A DNA stretch of 64,000 nt, from contig NC_088791.1 of NCBI RefSeq assembly GCF_011386835.1, positions 125,712,943 through 125,776,942 on the forward strand, read 5' to 3'. The stretch comes from Chrysemys picta bellii. Taxonomy: Eukaryota; Chordata; Testudines; Emydidae. This document shows, one piece after another, positions 1 through 9,969 of the stretch (positions within the stretch are counted from its first letter, which is position 1; each line of letters opens with the position of its first letter). The notes below the pieces were generated by a model. The model was not told where the DNA came from. It did no database searches and worked only from the letters and a program-made list of their open reading frames with translations. A program made the translations under genes and the position numbers.

Positions 1-861
1 AAACTCTAGCCCAGGATTCTGGTGAGTTTATGGTACAAATTCTTAGTTTATCACATAATCAAAACCCCTCTGCAGAATTAGAATGCCACCCTTCAATTTG
101 CCTGTTATTTATAGTGATGGGCCCAAACTTCAGTTTAAAACCAGACAAATGACAGAAGCTCCATTTCCCAAAGGATATCAAGTTTTTGCTTTGTTCCAAA
201 TGGGAACAAAACCTGAAAATTTAAATGGTTGGTGTTATTCAAAATGGTTTGTTTAGACTGACTCTTTTATTTTGCATTACACAGTACTTAATTTGTGCCA
301 AGGCTTGCCAAGGCTGAGCCCTGGCACCACCAGGCTTAGCAGTTCATAGCCCTGGCACCTCTGGTGCTTGCTGTGTCACTTATGAAAGTAAGAAAATTGC
401 TTGAGCCCTGGCACCTCTTTCATTACAAATTGAGCACTGACACTACAATACAGTATCTAAAAAAAAAAGACAAAATAAAAACAATTTCAAAATAAAAAAA
501 TCAAAATATTTTGTTCCAAAAATGACATTGTCAAAACTCTTTTCCCTTTCTTCCAAAACAAAATTCCAGTGAAATCAACCCCATTTCACAATGCATTTTC
601 TTTTTGATGGAACCGTGTATTCTGGTATGGTTCCGTCAATGTTTCTCTGGCCAGCTACACTGCAAAGTTCAGTTCAACCAAATTCAGTGGGTTGGATCTG
701 GGAGTTCAGTTCAGACCCATGTGACGACGCCAGTCCTGCAATGGGACGTATGCACGTGGAACCCTGAAATCACACAGAGCCTCATTGCCATCAGTGGGTT
801 CTAGGCACATGCTATCTGATTACACGCATATCTGATTACAGGATGGAATCCCTAGTTAATT
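1..861. repeat. AT-rich non-genic DNA with a degenerate repeat
   Basis: No gene is visible. Between about 290 and 440 a short phrase ending in CCCTGGCACC recurs three times, which suggests an old interspersed or locally duplicated repeat of unknown class. Positions 460-620 are A-rich and resemble the fold-back AT-rich family found elsewhere in the window. The one short open frame here shows no domain. Confidence 0.35.
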
Positions 862-1045
862 ATTTTGGGAGAGATTTTCAAAGGCACAAATGGGAAGTAG
901 AGTCCTGATCCTGCCATTGAAACCACTGGGAACTTTGCCATCGACTTCAATGGTTGCAGGATCCGGCCCTACATTCCCAACTCCCATTGACTCCCAATAG
1001 AAGTTGGCCACTTAACAGTGCCATGTGAGTTTGAAAAATCTCCCT
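862..1045. repeat. Ancient fold-back repeat (MITE-like)
   Basis: The left end (GATTTTCAAAGGCACAAATG) is loosely complementary to the right end (GTTTGAAAAATCTCCC), and the middle carries complementary phrases around TCAATGG and CCATTGA. This is the layout of an old palindromic DNA element common in amniote genomes. It is too diverged to assign a superfamily, and no TSD is clear. Confidence 0.4.
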
Positions 1046-1625
1046 CTTAACACACAGATTTCACTCAGTCTGCATGAACATGAAACAGAGAAGGGGGAAA
1101 TATTGTTTAGAATGTAGATCATGTTGGTTGAGTAATTTTCTTTTTCATTGCAGCACAGCAAGTTGCAGTGTTGGTTAAGGATTTGTCACTCCTTTGCCTC
1201 AGGAGTAAAAGAAAAACTAAGTAGCAGCCTGAGATCTGGCCTGGCACCAATTTTACTACTCTGCACTAATAGCAAAATCGCACATAAAACCTCCAGAGGA
1301 AAATAAGACGGGGGGAAAACTAGCTTTAAAACTTTTGGTGTGTCTTTATATTTGTTTATAACCTGTGTCAGAGGAGTTGCAAGAGAAGCTGTTCTTCATT
1401 CCTTATTTATGAAAGGTACCTAACAAGTAAAGGAGAACAGACAGCAATAGACGCATCTTCCTCCCACAACTCGCTGCCAGAGATGCTGATGTGAGAGAAA
1501 TGATAGGCATCATTTTTTTCCACAATATCTTTTTCATTTCTGTGCATGGTCTTCAGGTTAAGTTAAGTAAATAGAATAGGAAAGAAGAATAGCATTTCTT
1601 GCTTTAAGGCTTCTCTATTGATCAT

Positions 1626-1850
1626 TAGAGCTGGTTGAAACTTTTCCATTGAAAAATGTTTTCAATAAACAAAACTGGATTTTTGATTAAATAGAATTTT
1701 TTTGTGGGGGAAAATCAGTTTATTTCAAAATTTTGGGTTTGGTTGAAAAACCCAACATTTTTCAGGTTTTCCATGAAAACTCAAAAATAGACAAAATGGA
1801 AAAATAGTTTTATTCAAAATTAAATAATTTCCCAGTTATTTTCTCTTATT
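1626..1850. mobile_element. Fragment of AT-rich TIR element (TAGAGCTGG family)
   Basis: It starts with TTAGAGCTGGTTGAAAC and continues as AT-rich sequence rich in AAAA/TTTT runs and GGTTTTCC-like phrases. The same terminal phrase appears near 17277, 24645, 49462, 50745 and 57518. Only one terminus is recognisable here. The best-preserved copy, at 49462-50745, has inverted ends and a partly matching 8-bp flank, so a hAT-type non-autonomous element is the best guess. Confidence 0.45.
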
Positions 1851-2439
1851 TTGTGACCCAAACATCTCTTTTTCATTTCCTTACGTAACTCTCACACTAC
1901 CCATGGTGAATGTTGCCACAATCATGCCCTTCAGTTTTATTTCTCTCCTCTGTTGATCCCTTTTTAATTCTCTCAGAGAATCCAAAGACATGCACTGCCA
2001 GTTTGGCAGGCTCCCTTGTACAGACTTCATCAAGGGCAAAATATTGGCCCCTTCTGTTGCCCCAGGCACCCACAAACTCCTGTGCAGGTCAGGTTTATGA
2101 TTCCTCAGTCACCTGAATGGAATTATAGATTTGGAAGAAGGGATCTTTTGGGTCACTTAGCCCAACCCCCTGCTGTGTGTAGAAATAGAAAAGGCAACAT
2201 TTCAGATAAATGTTTAAAACTCTTCTAGGAATTCTTTGCCATTCAGCAATATATAAAATAGTATTAAAACATAAAATAAATGGTAAGATCCTGTAAATAG
2301 GATGACAGCTAGGAAAAGAGAGCTTAGTGAGAGTGAACTGAATTTCATCTGATTTTCTGTCCTGGACATTTTCATGTGCAGTATAGGTTAAGCTCTAAAT
2401 GAACAATTCAGTATCATATTTGACATATTGTCAGGAATT

Positions 2440-3190
2440 TTCCTACTGGCTCAGATTAGTGGTCCATCGAGCCCAGTTTCCTGTCTCTGAGCAACATTGA
2501 GGCCCAGTTTGCACAGCAGCATAAGAAAGGCTACCCATACCACAAGTAGCAGCATGGAGAGGAGAACAGCCTCCATAGGGCTGCTACTTCCGCTGTATGC
2601 GAATGGGTGTTGTGTTCAGTAATTAATCTGAGCCCAAAGTGCATGAAAGAGATCCTCTTTATTCAGTGAGGCAGCATTAACTGCCTCTGCATAACAGAAC
2701 ATGGCCTTCTGCAGCACCCTTCCCCCAGACTTCCATAAACTAAACCCACTTAAAGGTACAGTTCCCAACACCATAATAGGAGATATTGGGCAGACCTATT
2801 GATCCAATTCACCTATTAGTGTTTCTGCACTAGTATACAGCAGGAAGTTTGCAACCCGAGGTATAGAATCAGTGCAAGGTATTTCCCCTGCAGAACAGGG
2901 GAAAACTAAGAGGCATAAGGTAATTCCAGCATCACACTCTGTGCTGCCTCTTGTTTAGGGCTCATAACAAAGCTACAGTAGGGCCAGGTGACAGTGACCA
3001 GTATCAGACACTGCAGAGGAAGGTGCAATAAACCCTGCCATAGGTAATTATGGGATAACCTGTCCCCTGGGAACTTTCTTCCTAACCCTCAATAGTTAGA
3101 TAGGGCTTAGGTTTGAAGCATGAGGGTTTATATCCTTTCCCCAAAATAAATTCATCTAAATTACTTATTAATACCCACTAGGTCAGACTA
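2440..3190 (-). mobile_element. Old CR1-type LINE 3' region, interrupted
   Basis: The phrase at 2450-2505 (GGTCCATCGAGCCCAGT) is a diverged form of the CR1 3' end seen at 21350 and 32350. Positions 2980-3140 look like the untranslated tail of a CR1/L3-like element on the minus strand. Positions about 2500-2770 do not fit that element and may be a later insertion. No coding frame survives. Confidence 0.45.
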
Positions 3191-3194
3191 TCCC

Positions 3195-3480
3195 ACTTAC
3201 TGTAAACTACTGGACTAGGATTCAGGAGACCTGGCTTCTATTCCCAGCTCAGCCACTGGCCAGCGGGTGACCTCGAGCCAGTCACGTCACCTCTCTCTAC
3301 CTCCATTTCCCCTTATGTAGAATGGGAAATGTAGAATAGACACCTGGCATTGGTCACTGTCAGTAGACAGGATACTGCGTTAGATGGACCTTTGGTCTGA
3401 CCCAGTATGGCCGTTCTTATGGGAATAATGAAATGATACTGACCTCCTCTGTAAAGCACTTCGAGATCTACTGATGAAAA
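3195..3480 (+). repeat. MIR-like CORE-SINE split by a CR1 tail
   Basis: The head (GGATTCAGGAGACCTGG, then the CAGCTCAGCCACTGGCC and TTTCCCCTTATGTAGAATGG phrases) matches the general MIR layout: tRNA-derived part, CORE, then the TGTAAAATGGG block. The MIR tail resumes after the insertion at 3421 with GGAATAATG and GTAAAGCACTTCGAGATCTA. The inserted 3340-3420 segment is the last part of a CR1 with tail TTCTTATG. MIR assignment rests on recalled family layout. Confidence 0.65.
3340..3420 (+). mobile_element. Short 5'-truncated CR1 3' end inserted in MIR
   Basis: About 80 bp ending in ACCCAGTATGGCCGTTCTTATG. It matches the 3' ends at 13395-13462 (same strand) and 21330-21400 (opposite strand). 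Extreme 5' truncation and the absence of a clear TSD fit CR1 retrotransposition. Confidence 0.65.
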
Positions 3481-3623
3481 GACCATATGTCAGATTTTTT
3501 TACCCATGTAGAGATTAGGTTCAATCCATTGTTTGATTTTTGCAGCCCGGATCTCACATCCACTTATTGAAACTGTTATATCTGTCATTAGAAACATTAC
3601 TCAGTCTAAGCTTGAGCCTAGAA

Positions 3624-3846
3624 CAGGGGTTCTCAAACTGGGGGTCGGGACCCCTCAGGGGGTCGCAAGGTTATTACATGGGGGGGGTCACAAGCTGCCA
3701 GCCTCCACCCCAAACCCTGCTTTGCTTCCAGCATTTGTAATGGTGTTAAATATACAAAAAAGGGTTTTTTAATTTATAAGGGGGGGTTGCACTCAGAGGC
3801 TTGCTATGTGAAAGGGGTCACCAGTACAAAAGTTTGAAAACCACTG
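3624..3846. mobile_element. Non-autonomous hAT element (CAGGGGTTCTCAAACTG ends)
   Basis: Terminal inverted repeats are CAGGGGTTCTCAAACT on the left and a matching AGTTTGAAAACCACTG on the right. The flanks GCCTAGAA (3616-3623) and GCCTAGCA (3847-3854) form a 7/8 matching TSD, which is diagnostic of hAT transposition. At 223 bp it has no transposase. The two open frames inside are chance translations of the repeat. Confidence 0.85.
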
Positions 3847-4869
3847 GCCTAGCAAATAGTCAACTCTACCTCCCAAACAACACCACAGTGTTTCGGTTAT
3901 GATTACAGAAAAGGTAATGCTGAAGCTTGTATTTAAAAATGTGATTGTTCCAAAGAAGCTCAGGATTTGCAGATATTCAGGTACTTTAGATCAAATCAAA
4001 ACTTCTCAATCAAGCACTAGCAAAACTGGTTTATTTTAACATTAAGCTCAGAACTTCAGCAAGAAGCCCTTACAGAAAGTATTTTTGGGGTAGCAGGAAC
4101 ATGGCTAAATCACTGTAGTACAGTGTAGTACAGGAACTGCTGCTTTGGTAGCACTGAATACTCATACTGGCTCTCAGTTACCACGGTGGTCAGCTTACTT
4201 CCTGCCATTCCATGTTAAATCTACTGGTGGGACAGGCTTGTTAACTGCTGCTGTGGCAGTAGTGCTGCAGGTGTTCCTGGCTGGGACAAATGTACTTTTT
4301 ACTTTCTATTTCTTTTTTTCTTCAGATCCCACTGTCATATGGAACAATTGGGGGTGTGGCTGGGGGTGTCCATCCCCCATCAACAGGGAAATGGTGAGCT
4401 ATCCAACTGCATGAGCAGAGACAACTGGGAAGGGGAAAGAAGACCCTGCCCATTGTCCTTGAACACAAAGTACAGGCAAAGTTCTTCCCACGCCCGAAGA
4501 GCTCATAGAGGGAGGATCAGCTAGGCTTCCATTGTACTGCACTCCCAGGGAGTAGCACCAGGAGTTTTGTGGTGAGTGGAATAAACTGAATCACAACAGT
4601 TAGGTTAGGTGGGCCAGGGAGGAGCAGCTCTGTGACATGGCAACGAAAATCTCTTTAATCTTCTTTTACATTTCATATGAGGAGTCTACGTTAGAATTGT
4701 TCTTAGCAACACCAGGATATGCTAGTTATTACAATCTATGATTTTTAAAATATCTATTCTCAATAGGCAAAGTACAAGAATTCTCTACCCTATAAACTTC
4801 CAGGAACTATAGACAATGGAGAAGGGCAGCCTGTGAAGAATTCTTCATTTTCCCAAGAGTAGTTTAGAG

Positions 4870-5196
4870 CAGTGGTTTTTCAACCTTTTTTCATTTGCAA
4901 ACCCCTAAAAAAATTTCAAATGGAGGTGCAGACCCCAGGCCTGCCGACAGCAATTCTGGGCCTCAGGGCCATCCCTTGGGGGGCAGGGCCCGGGGCGGAA
5001 GTGAAGAATCTGTCACTCCCGGGACTGCCCATCACTTCTGGGACCGAGCTGGGCAATCGTGTCAGTCAGCGGAGGCCGCCATTGCCCCATTTGGCACCCC
5101 TCCCCCTGTCGGCAGGCCTGGCAGACCCCTTTGGAAATCTTACACATAGTCTGAAGTCCCCCCGGTTGTCCGCGGACTACAGGTTGAAAACCATTG
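4870..5196. mobile_element. Non-autonomous hAT element (CAGTGGTTTTTCAACC ends)
   Basis: The left end CAGTGGTTTTTCAACC and right end GGTTGAAAACCATTG are inverted repeats. The flanks GTTTAGAG (4862-4869) and GGTTAGAG (5197-5204) match at 7 of 8 positions. The GC-rich interior (4960-5130) makes open frames of 112 and 84 aa that carry no domain and end within the element, so they are not genes. Confidence 0.82.
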
Positions 5197-5209
5197 GGTT
5201 AGAGAGATG

Positions 5210-6640
5210 AAATCTTGAGAGTCTGAAGGCAGCAGCTTCTAAGGCTACAGATGTAACAGTTTCAGGACCAGCATACTGTATTTCAGAAATTTTCTGCTTT
5301 CAATTGGTTTGTTTGCTGCACGGAGATTAAGTGGATTAATATATATTCCTGTGTATAGCACTCTGACATTGTCAGAACAGAGCCCTGAGTTTTAAATTAA
5401 TGATCTTAAACAAATGACGTAGTGAGAAACAACTGGAAACAAATAAGAAAACGTTGAAAATAGCAAAGGGTACATATTGGAGGGAGCTGAGCTTCATGTT
5501 TGGATTTAAGGGTTTTATATTATAAATAAAGCAAATGTTTTGTCAATATTAATCTGGCAGTTCCAAGACGTTATCTAATCCTTTATAAATAGCCCACCCT
5601 TCAGCAAGATATTTAAGCATGTGAGCGGTCCCACTGACACCAGTTAGACTACTCTATGTTTCAAGTTAGACATATGTTTGAGTACTTTGATGAATTGGGA
5701 CTACAGTTTCAGAACACAGATTTGGGGGGGGGGATGGGGAGTTAGTTGGTTGCTTTTGTTCTTGTTTTTTGCCAAGGCTCACGACATCTATAAATGTGAC
5801 TCTTTATGTACAGTGCAAAATCATCTTCAAAGTGCTATCGTCTGTGACTTTTAAGAACACGTAGGGGGGGACATTAAGAGGTGCATGCTAGGTACGCTTT
5901 TTTGCTGTTGCAGTCATTTCTAAAGCTGAGTGCTTTATGAGAGTGTGATGAGTTTCCTTCAACATTTCTTGTAAATAAAAAGATGCCTTTTCTATCATAA
6001 TAGCAAAGCATTTAGCAATGGGCAGGGACACCAGCCTGGACCATTATAGCCAACTGAATGCCATCAAAGTTCAAAGTCATCTCTGAAAGCTGAAGAACAA
6101 CTGAATAGCTGGATGTGACATTTGGGAGAAAAAAAGACGAACAGTGTCTGTAATATTTCCAGAAAAGAAAACTAACGTCTATATAAAGCCAAGGGGAAAC
6201 TGGCCTGGGGCCAAACCGTGACCCATGTATATGAGATAATAAGGGATGCAGTAGTCCCTTTCCACCAGGTAAACCAGTGGGGCTTCAGTGGGCTGACCAG
6301 TCCTAAGATGCATACTGGGATACAGAGGATTCACAACAGCTCTGGGGGGAGAAAGTTATAGAGCTGCTTGGGGCACATGTTCAGTTCCTCCCCCACCACA
6401 ACAGGTGAGGCAGAATCACAGACTATTCCGTGGGGCATGGTGGAAGAGTTGGGCAGCCACATAAGCCCAGAACCTTTGAAGTATTTAGGCACCTAACTCC
6501 CAATGATTCTTCCACTCATACATATTATGAGGAAAATATCCTTTAGGGTATTACTGCCACACAAGCAGTAAGGCCCAGATCCTCAAAAGTATATACTGTA
6601 AATAAAATACCAGTTCTGATGGGGAGGTCTATATTTTGTG
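5210..6640. other. Non-genic, AT-rich; one weak fold-back remnant
   Basis: No gene is visible. Positions about 5595-5700 contain AAGCATGTGAGCGGTCCCACT, a phrase typical of an old palindromic amniote repeat (compare 16100-16150). Positions 6470-6600 carry a similar faint remnant. There are G runs at 5725 and 5862 and nothing else. Confidence 0.5.
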
Positions 6641-6692
6641 TGTAAATATATAAATATATATATATATATACATGCACACACACACACACATC
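6641..6692. repeat. Compound microsatellite (TA)n-(CA)n
   Basis: An alternating TA tract is followed by ACATG and then a CACACA tract. The minus-strand open frame across it (6543-6728) is a microsatellite translation with an IYIYLYIY pattern and is not a gene. Confidence 0.9.
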
Positions 6693-6819
6693 AGAACTGG
6701 TTTGGGCCATGTGCTCTAGCAGGGTCATAGAATCATAGAATCATAGAATATCAGAGTTGGAAGGGACCTCAAGAGGTCATCTAGTCCAACCCCCTGCTCA
6801 AAGCAGGACCAATTCCCAG

Positions 6820-7077
6820 CTAAATCATCCCAGCCAGGGCTTTGTCAAGCTGGGCCTTAAAAACCTCCAAGGAAGGAGACTCCACCACTTCCCTAGGTAA
6901 CGCATTCCAGTGTTTCACCACCCTCCTAGTGAAATCGTTTTTCCTGATATCCAACCTGGACCTCCCCCACTGCAACTTGAGACCATTGCTCCTTGTTCTG
7001 TCATCTGCCACCACTGAGAACAGCCGAGCTCCATCCTCTTTGGAACCCCCCTTCAGGTAGTTGAAGGCTGCTATCAA
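6820..7077 (-). pseudogene. CR1 ORF2, extreme C-terminus (frame 3)
   Basis: This 85-aa frame continues the ORF2 C-terminus after a frame change: AAFNYLKGG, then [15 protein letters not shown] and [11 protein letters not shown], and ends at the ORF2 stop. The break from the preceding frame is a single extra base in AAATGCCCCCC near 7080. The same place at 34655 reads AAATCCCCCC without the G. The region lies downstream of the RT and has no known catalytic residues. Confidence 0.88.
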
Positions 7078-7519
7078 ATGCCCCCCTCATTCTTCTCTTC
7101 TGGAGACTAAACAACCCCAGTTCCCTCAGCCTCTCCTCATAAGTCATGTGCTCCAGACCCCTAATCATTTTTGTTGCCCTCCGCTGGACTCTTTCCAATT
7201 TTTCCACATCCTTCTTGTAGTGTGGGGCCCAAAACTGGACACAGTATTCCAGATGAGGCCTCACCAATGTCGAATAAAGGGGAACGATCACGTTCCTCGA
7301 TCTGCTGGCAATGCCCCTACTTATACAGCCCAAAATGCCGTTAGCCTTCTTGGCAACAAGAGCACACTGTTGACTCATATCCAGCTTCTCGTCCACTGTG
7401 ACCCCTAGGTCCTTTTCTGCAGAACTGCTACCTAGCCATTCGGTCCCTAGTCTGTAGCAGTGCATGGGATTCTTCCGTCCTAAGTGCAGGACTCTGCACT
7501 TGTCCTTGTTGAACCTCAT
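7001..7519 (-). pseudogene. CR1 ORF2, C-terminal part of RT region (frame 2)
   Basis: Residues 1-125 or so are the conserved post-RT CR1 segment: [14 protein letters not shown], then [28 protein letters not shown] and [10 protein letters not shown]. After [14 protein letters not shown] the translation becomes unrelated ([11 protein letters not shown]) because of the extra base near 7080. It belongs with 7575-9686, from which it is separated by the local insertion near 7580-7600. The matching segment at 34465-35193 is in one frame. Confidence 0.92.
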
Positions 7520-7574
7520 CAGGTTTTTTTCGGCCCAATCCTCTAATTTGTCTAGGTCCCTCTGTATCCGATCC

Positions 7575-9686
7575 CTACCCTCCGGATCCCTGTATCCGAG
7601 GTGTATCTACCACGCCTCCTAGTTTAGTGTCATCTGCAAACTTGCTGAGAGTGCAGTCCACACCATCCTCCAGATCATTAATAAAGATATTAAACAAAAC
7701 CGGCCCTAGGACCGACCTTTGGGGCACTCTGCTTGAAACTGGCTGCCAACTAGACATGGAGCCATTGATCACTACCCGTTGAGCCCGACGATCTAGCCAG
7801 CTTTCTATCCACCTTACAGTCCATTCATCCAGCCCATACTTCTTTAACTTGGCGGCAAGAATACTGTGGGAGACCGTATCAAAAGCTTTGCTAAAGTCAA
7901 GGAATAACACATCCACTGCTTTCCCCTCATCCACAGAGCCAGTTATCTCATCATAGAAGGCAATTAGGTTAGTCAGGCACAACTTCCCCTTCGTGAATCC
8001 ATGCTGACTGTTCCTGATCACTTTCCTCTCCTCTAAATGTTTCATAATTGATTCCTTGAGGACCTGCTCCATGATTTTTCCAGGGACTGAGGTGAGGCTG
8101 ACTGGCCTGTAGTTCCCCGGATCCTCCTTCTTCCCCTTTTTAAAGATGGGCACTACATTAGCCTTTTTCCAGTCATCTGGGACCTCCCCCGATCGCCATG
8201 AGTTTTCAAAAATAATGGCAAATGGCTCTGCAATCTCACCCGCCAACTCCTTTAGCACCCTCGGATGCAGCGCATCCGGTCCCATGGACTTGTGCACGTC
8301 CAGTTTTTCTAAATAGTCCCGAACCACTTCTTTCTCCACAGAGGGTTGGTCACCTTCTCCCCATGCTGTACTGCCCAGTGCAGCAATCTGGGAGCTGACC
8401 TTGTGCGTGAAGACAGAGGCAAAAAAATCATTGAGTACATTAGCTTTTTCCACATCCTCGGTCACTAGGTTGCCTCCCTCATTCAGTAAGGGGCCCACAC
8501 TTTCCTTGATTTTCTTCTTGTTGCTAACATACCTGAAGAAACCCTTCTTGTTACTCTTAACATCTCTTGCTAACTGCAACTCCAAGTGTGATTTGGCCTT
8601 CCTGATTTCACTCCTGCACGCCTGAGCAATATTTTTATACTCCTCCCTGGTCATTTGTCCAATCTTCCACTTCTTGTAAGCTTCTTTTTTGCGTTTAAGA
8701 TCAGCAAGGATTTCACTGTTTAGCCAAGCTGGTCGCCTGCCATATTTACTATTCTTTCTACACATCGGGATGGTTTGTTCCTGCAACCTCAATAAGGATT
8801 CTTTAAAATACAGCCAGCTCTCCTGGACCCCTTTGCCCTTCATGTTATTCTCCCAGGGGATCCTGCCCATCTGTTCCCTGAGGGAGTCAAAGTCTGCTTT
8901 TCTGAAGTCCAGGGTCCATATTCTGCTGCTCTCCTTTCTTCCTTGTGTCAGGATCCTGAACTCGACCATCTCATGGTCACTGCCTCCCAGGTTCCCATCC
9001 ACTTTTGCTTCCCCTACTAGTTCTTCCCTGTTTGTGAGTAGCAGGTCAAGAAAAGCTTTGCCCCTAGTTGGTTCCTCCAGCACTTGCACCAGGAAATTGT
9101 CCCCTACACTTTCCAAAAATTTCCTGGATTGCCTGTGCACCACTGTATTGCTCTCCCAGCAGATATCAGGGTGATTAAAGTCTCCCATGAGAACCAGGGC
9201 CTGCGATCTAGCAACTTCTGCTAGTTGCCAGAAGAAAGCCTTGTCCACCTCATCCCGCTGGTCTAGTGGTCTATAGCAGACTCCAACCACGACATCACCC
9301 TTGTTGCTCACTCTTCTCAACTTTATCCAGAGACTCTCAGGTTTTTCTGCAGTTTCATACCGGAGCTCTGAGCAGTCATACTCCTCTCTTACATACAACG
9401 CAACTCCCCCACCTTTTCTGCCCTGCCTGTCCTTCCTGAACAGTTTATATCCATCCATGACAGTACTCCAATCATGTGAGTTATCCCACCAAGTCTCTGT
9501 TATTCCAGTCACATCATAGTTCCCTGACTGTGCCAGGACTTCCAGTTCTCCCTGCTTGTTTCCCAGGCTTCTTGCATTTGTGTATAGGCACTTAAGATAA
9601 CTCATCGATCGTCCTTCTTTCTCAGCATGAGACAGGAGTCCTCCCCTCTTGCGCTCTCCTGCTTGTGCTTCCTCCCAGGATCCCAT
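7575..9686 (-). pseudogene. CR1 ORF2: AP endonuclease + reverse transcriptase, 703 aa open
   Basis: This is the bulk of CR1 ORF2p, which nicks target DNA and primes cDNA synthesis. The endonuclease residues are all in place: TNARSL (about residue 37), ITETWW (about 61), CYRPL (about 136), [11 protein letters not shown] (about 166) and GGSDHEM (about 235). The RT follows with [26 protein letters not shown], motif [12 protein letters not shown] and motif [10 protein letters not shown]. Motif B reads [11 protein letters not shown] where related copies have SGVPQGSVLGP, so two glycines have become arginine. The frame ends artificially at a local insertion (7575-7600) and the C-terminus continues at 7519 and 7077. 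The start is uncertain: the first Met falls 36 codons before the TNARSL motif. Confidence 0.95.
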
Positions 9687-9730
9687 TTCCCCACTTACCT
9701 CAGGGCTTTGGTCTCCTTCCCCCGGTGAAC

Positions 9731-9961
9731 CTAGTTTAAAGCCCTCCTCACTAGGTTAGCCAGCCTGCTGGCGAAGATGCTCTTCCCTCTCTTCGTTAGG
9801 TGGAGCCCGTCTCTGCCTAGCACTCCTTCTTCTTGGAACACCATCCCATGGTCGAAGAATCCAAAGGCTTCTCTCCGACACCACCTGCGTAGCCATTCGT
9901 TGACTTCCACGATTCGACGGTCTCTACCCCGGCCTTTTCCTTGCACAAGGAGGATGGACAA
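9731..9961 (-). pseudogene. CR1 ORF1, C-terminal end of esterase domain
   Basis: The 76 aa shown end in [12 protein letters not shown]. They contain GRDGLHLTKRG, the Asp-x-x-His block of SGNH/GDSL-type esterases found in CR1 ORF1 proteins. The Ser and Gly/Asn blocks are lost to 5' truncation of the element. The longer ORF1 at 61524-62603 ends in the same way (SRDGLHMSKEG, LAELSKRALN). The gap to ORF2 is about 45 bp, as expected for CR1. Confidence 0.88.
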
Positions 9962-9969
9962 TGCTGTAA

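Larger units (their letters stand above)
6727..9965 (-). mobile_element. CR1 LINE, nearly complete ORF2, 5'-truncated in ORF1
   Basis: A minus-strand CR1 non-LTR retrotransposon of about 3.24 kb. Its 3' end (left edge here) has three copies of the ATTCTATG octamer and no poly(A), as is usual for CR1. Reading leftward from 9961 come the last 76 codons of ORF1, then ORF2 with endonuclease and reverse transcriptase, then a very short 3' UTR. The 5' part (most of ORF1 and the UTR) is absent, the usual outcome of incomplete reverse transcription. ORF2 is broken near 7575-7600 and near 7080, so this copy cannot make full ORF2p. It is visibly very close to the 34333-35192 copy, so the family is relatively young. 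No TSD was found, as expected for CR1. Confidence 0.95.

Noticed and set aside
6543..6728. 61-aa frame with repeated Tyr-Ile
   Set aside because: Translation of a TA/CA microsatellite.
8401..9519. Plus-strand frames of 72-161 aa opposite CR1 ORF2
   Set aside because: They are antisense shadows of the CR1 coding strand.
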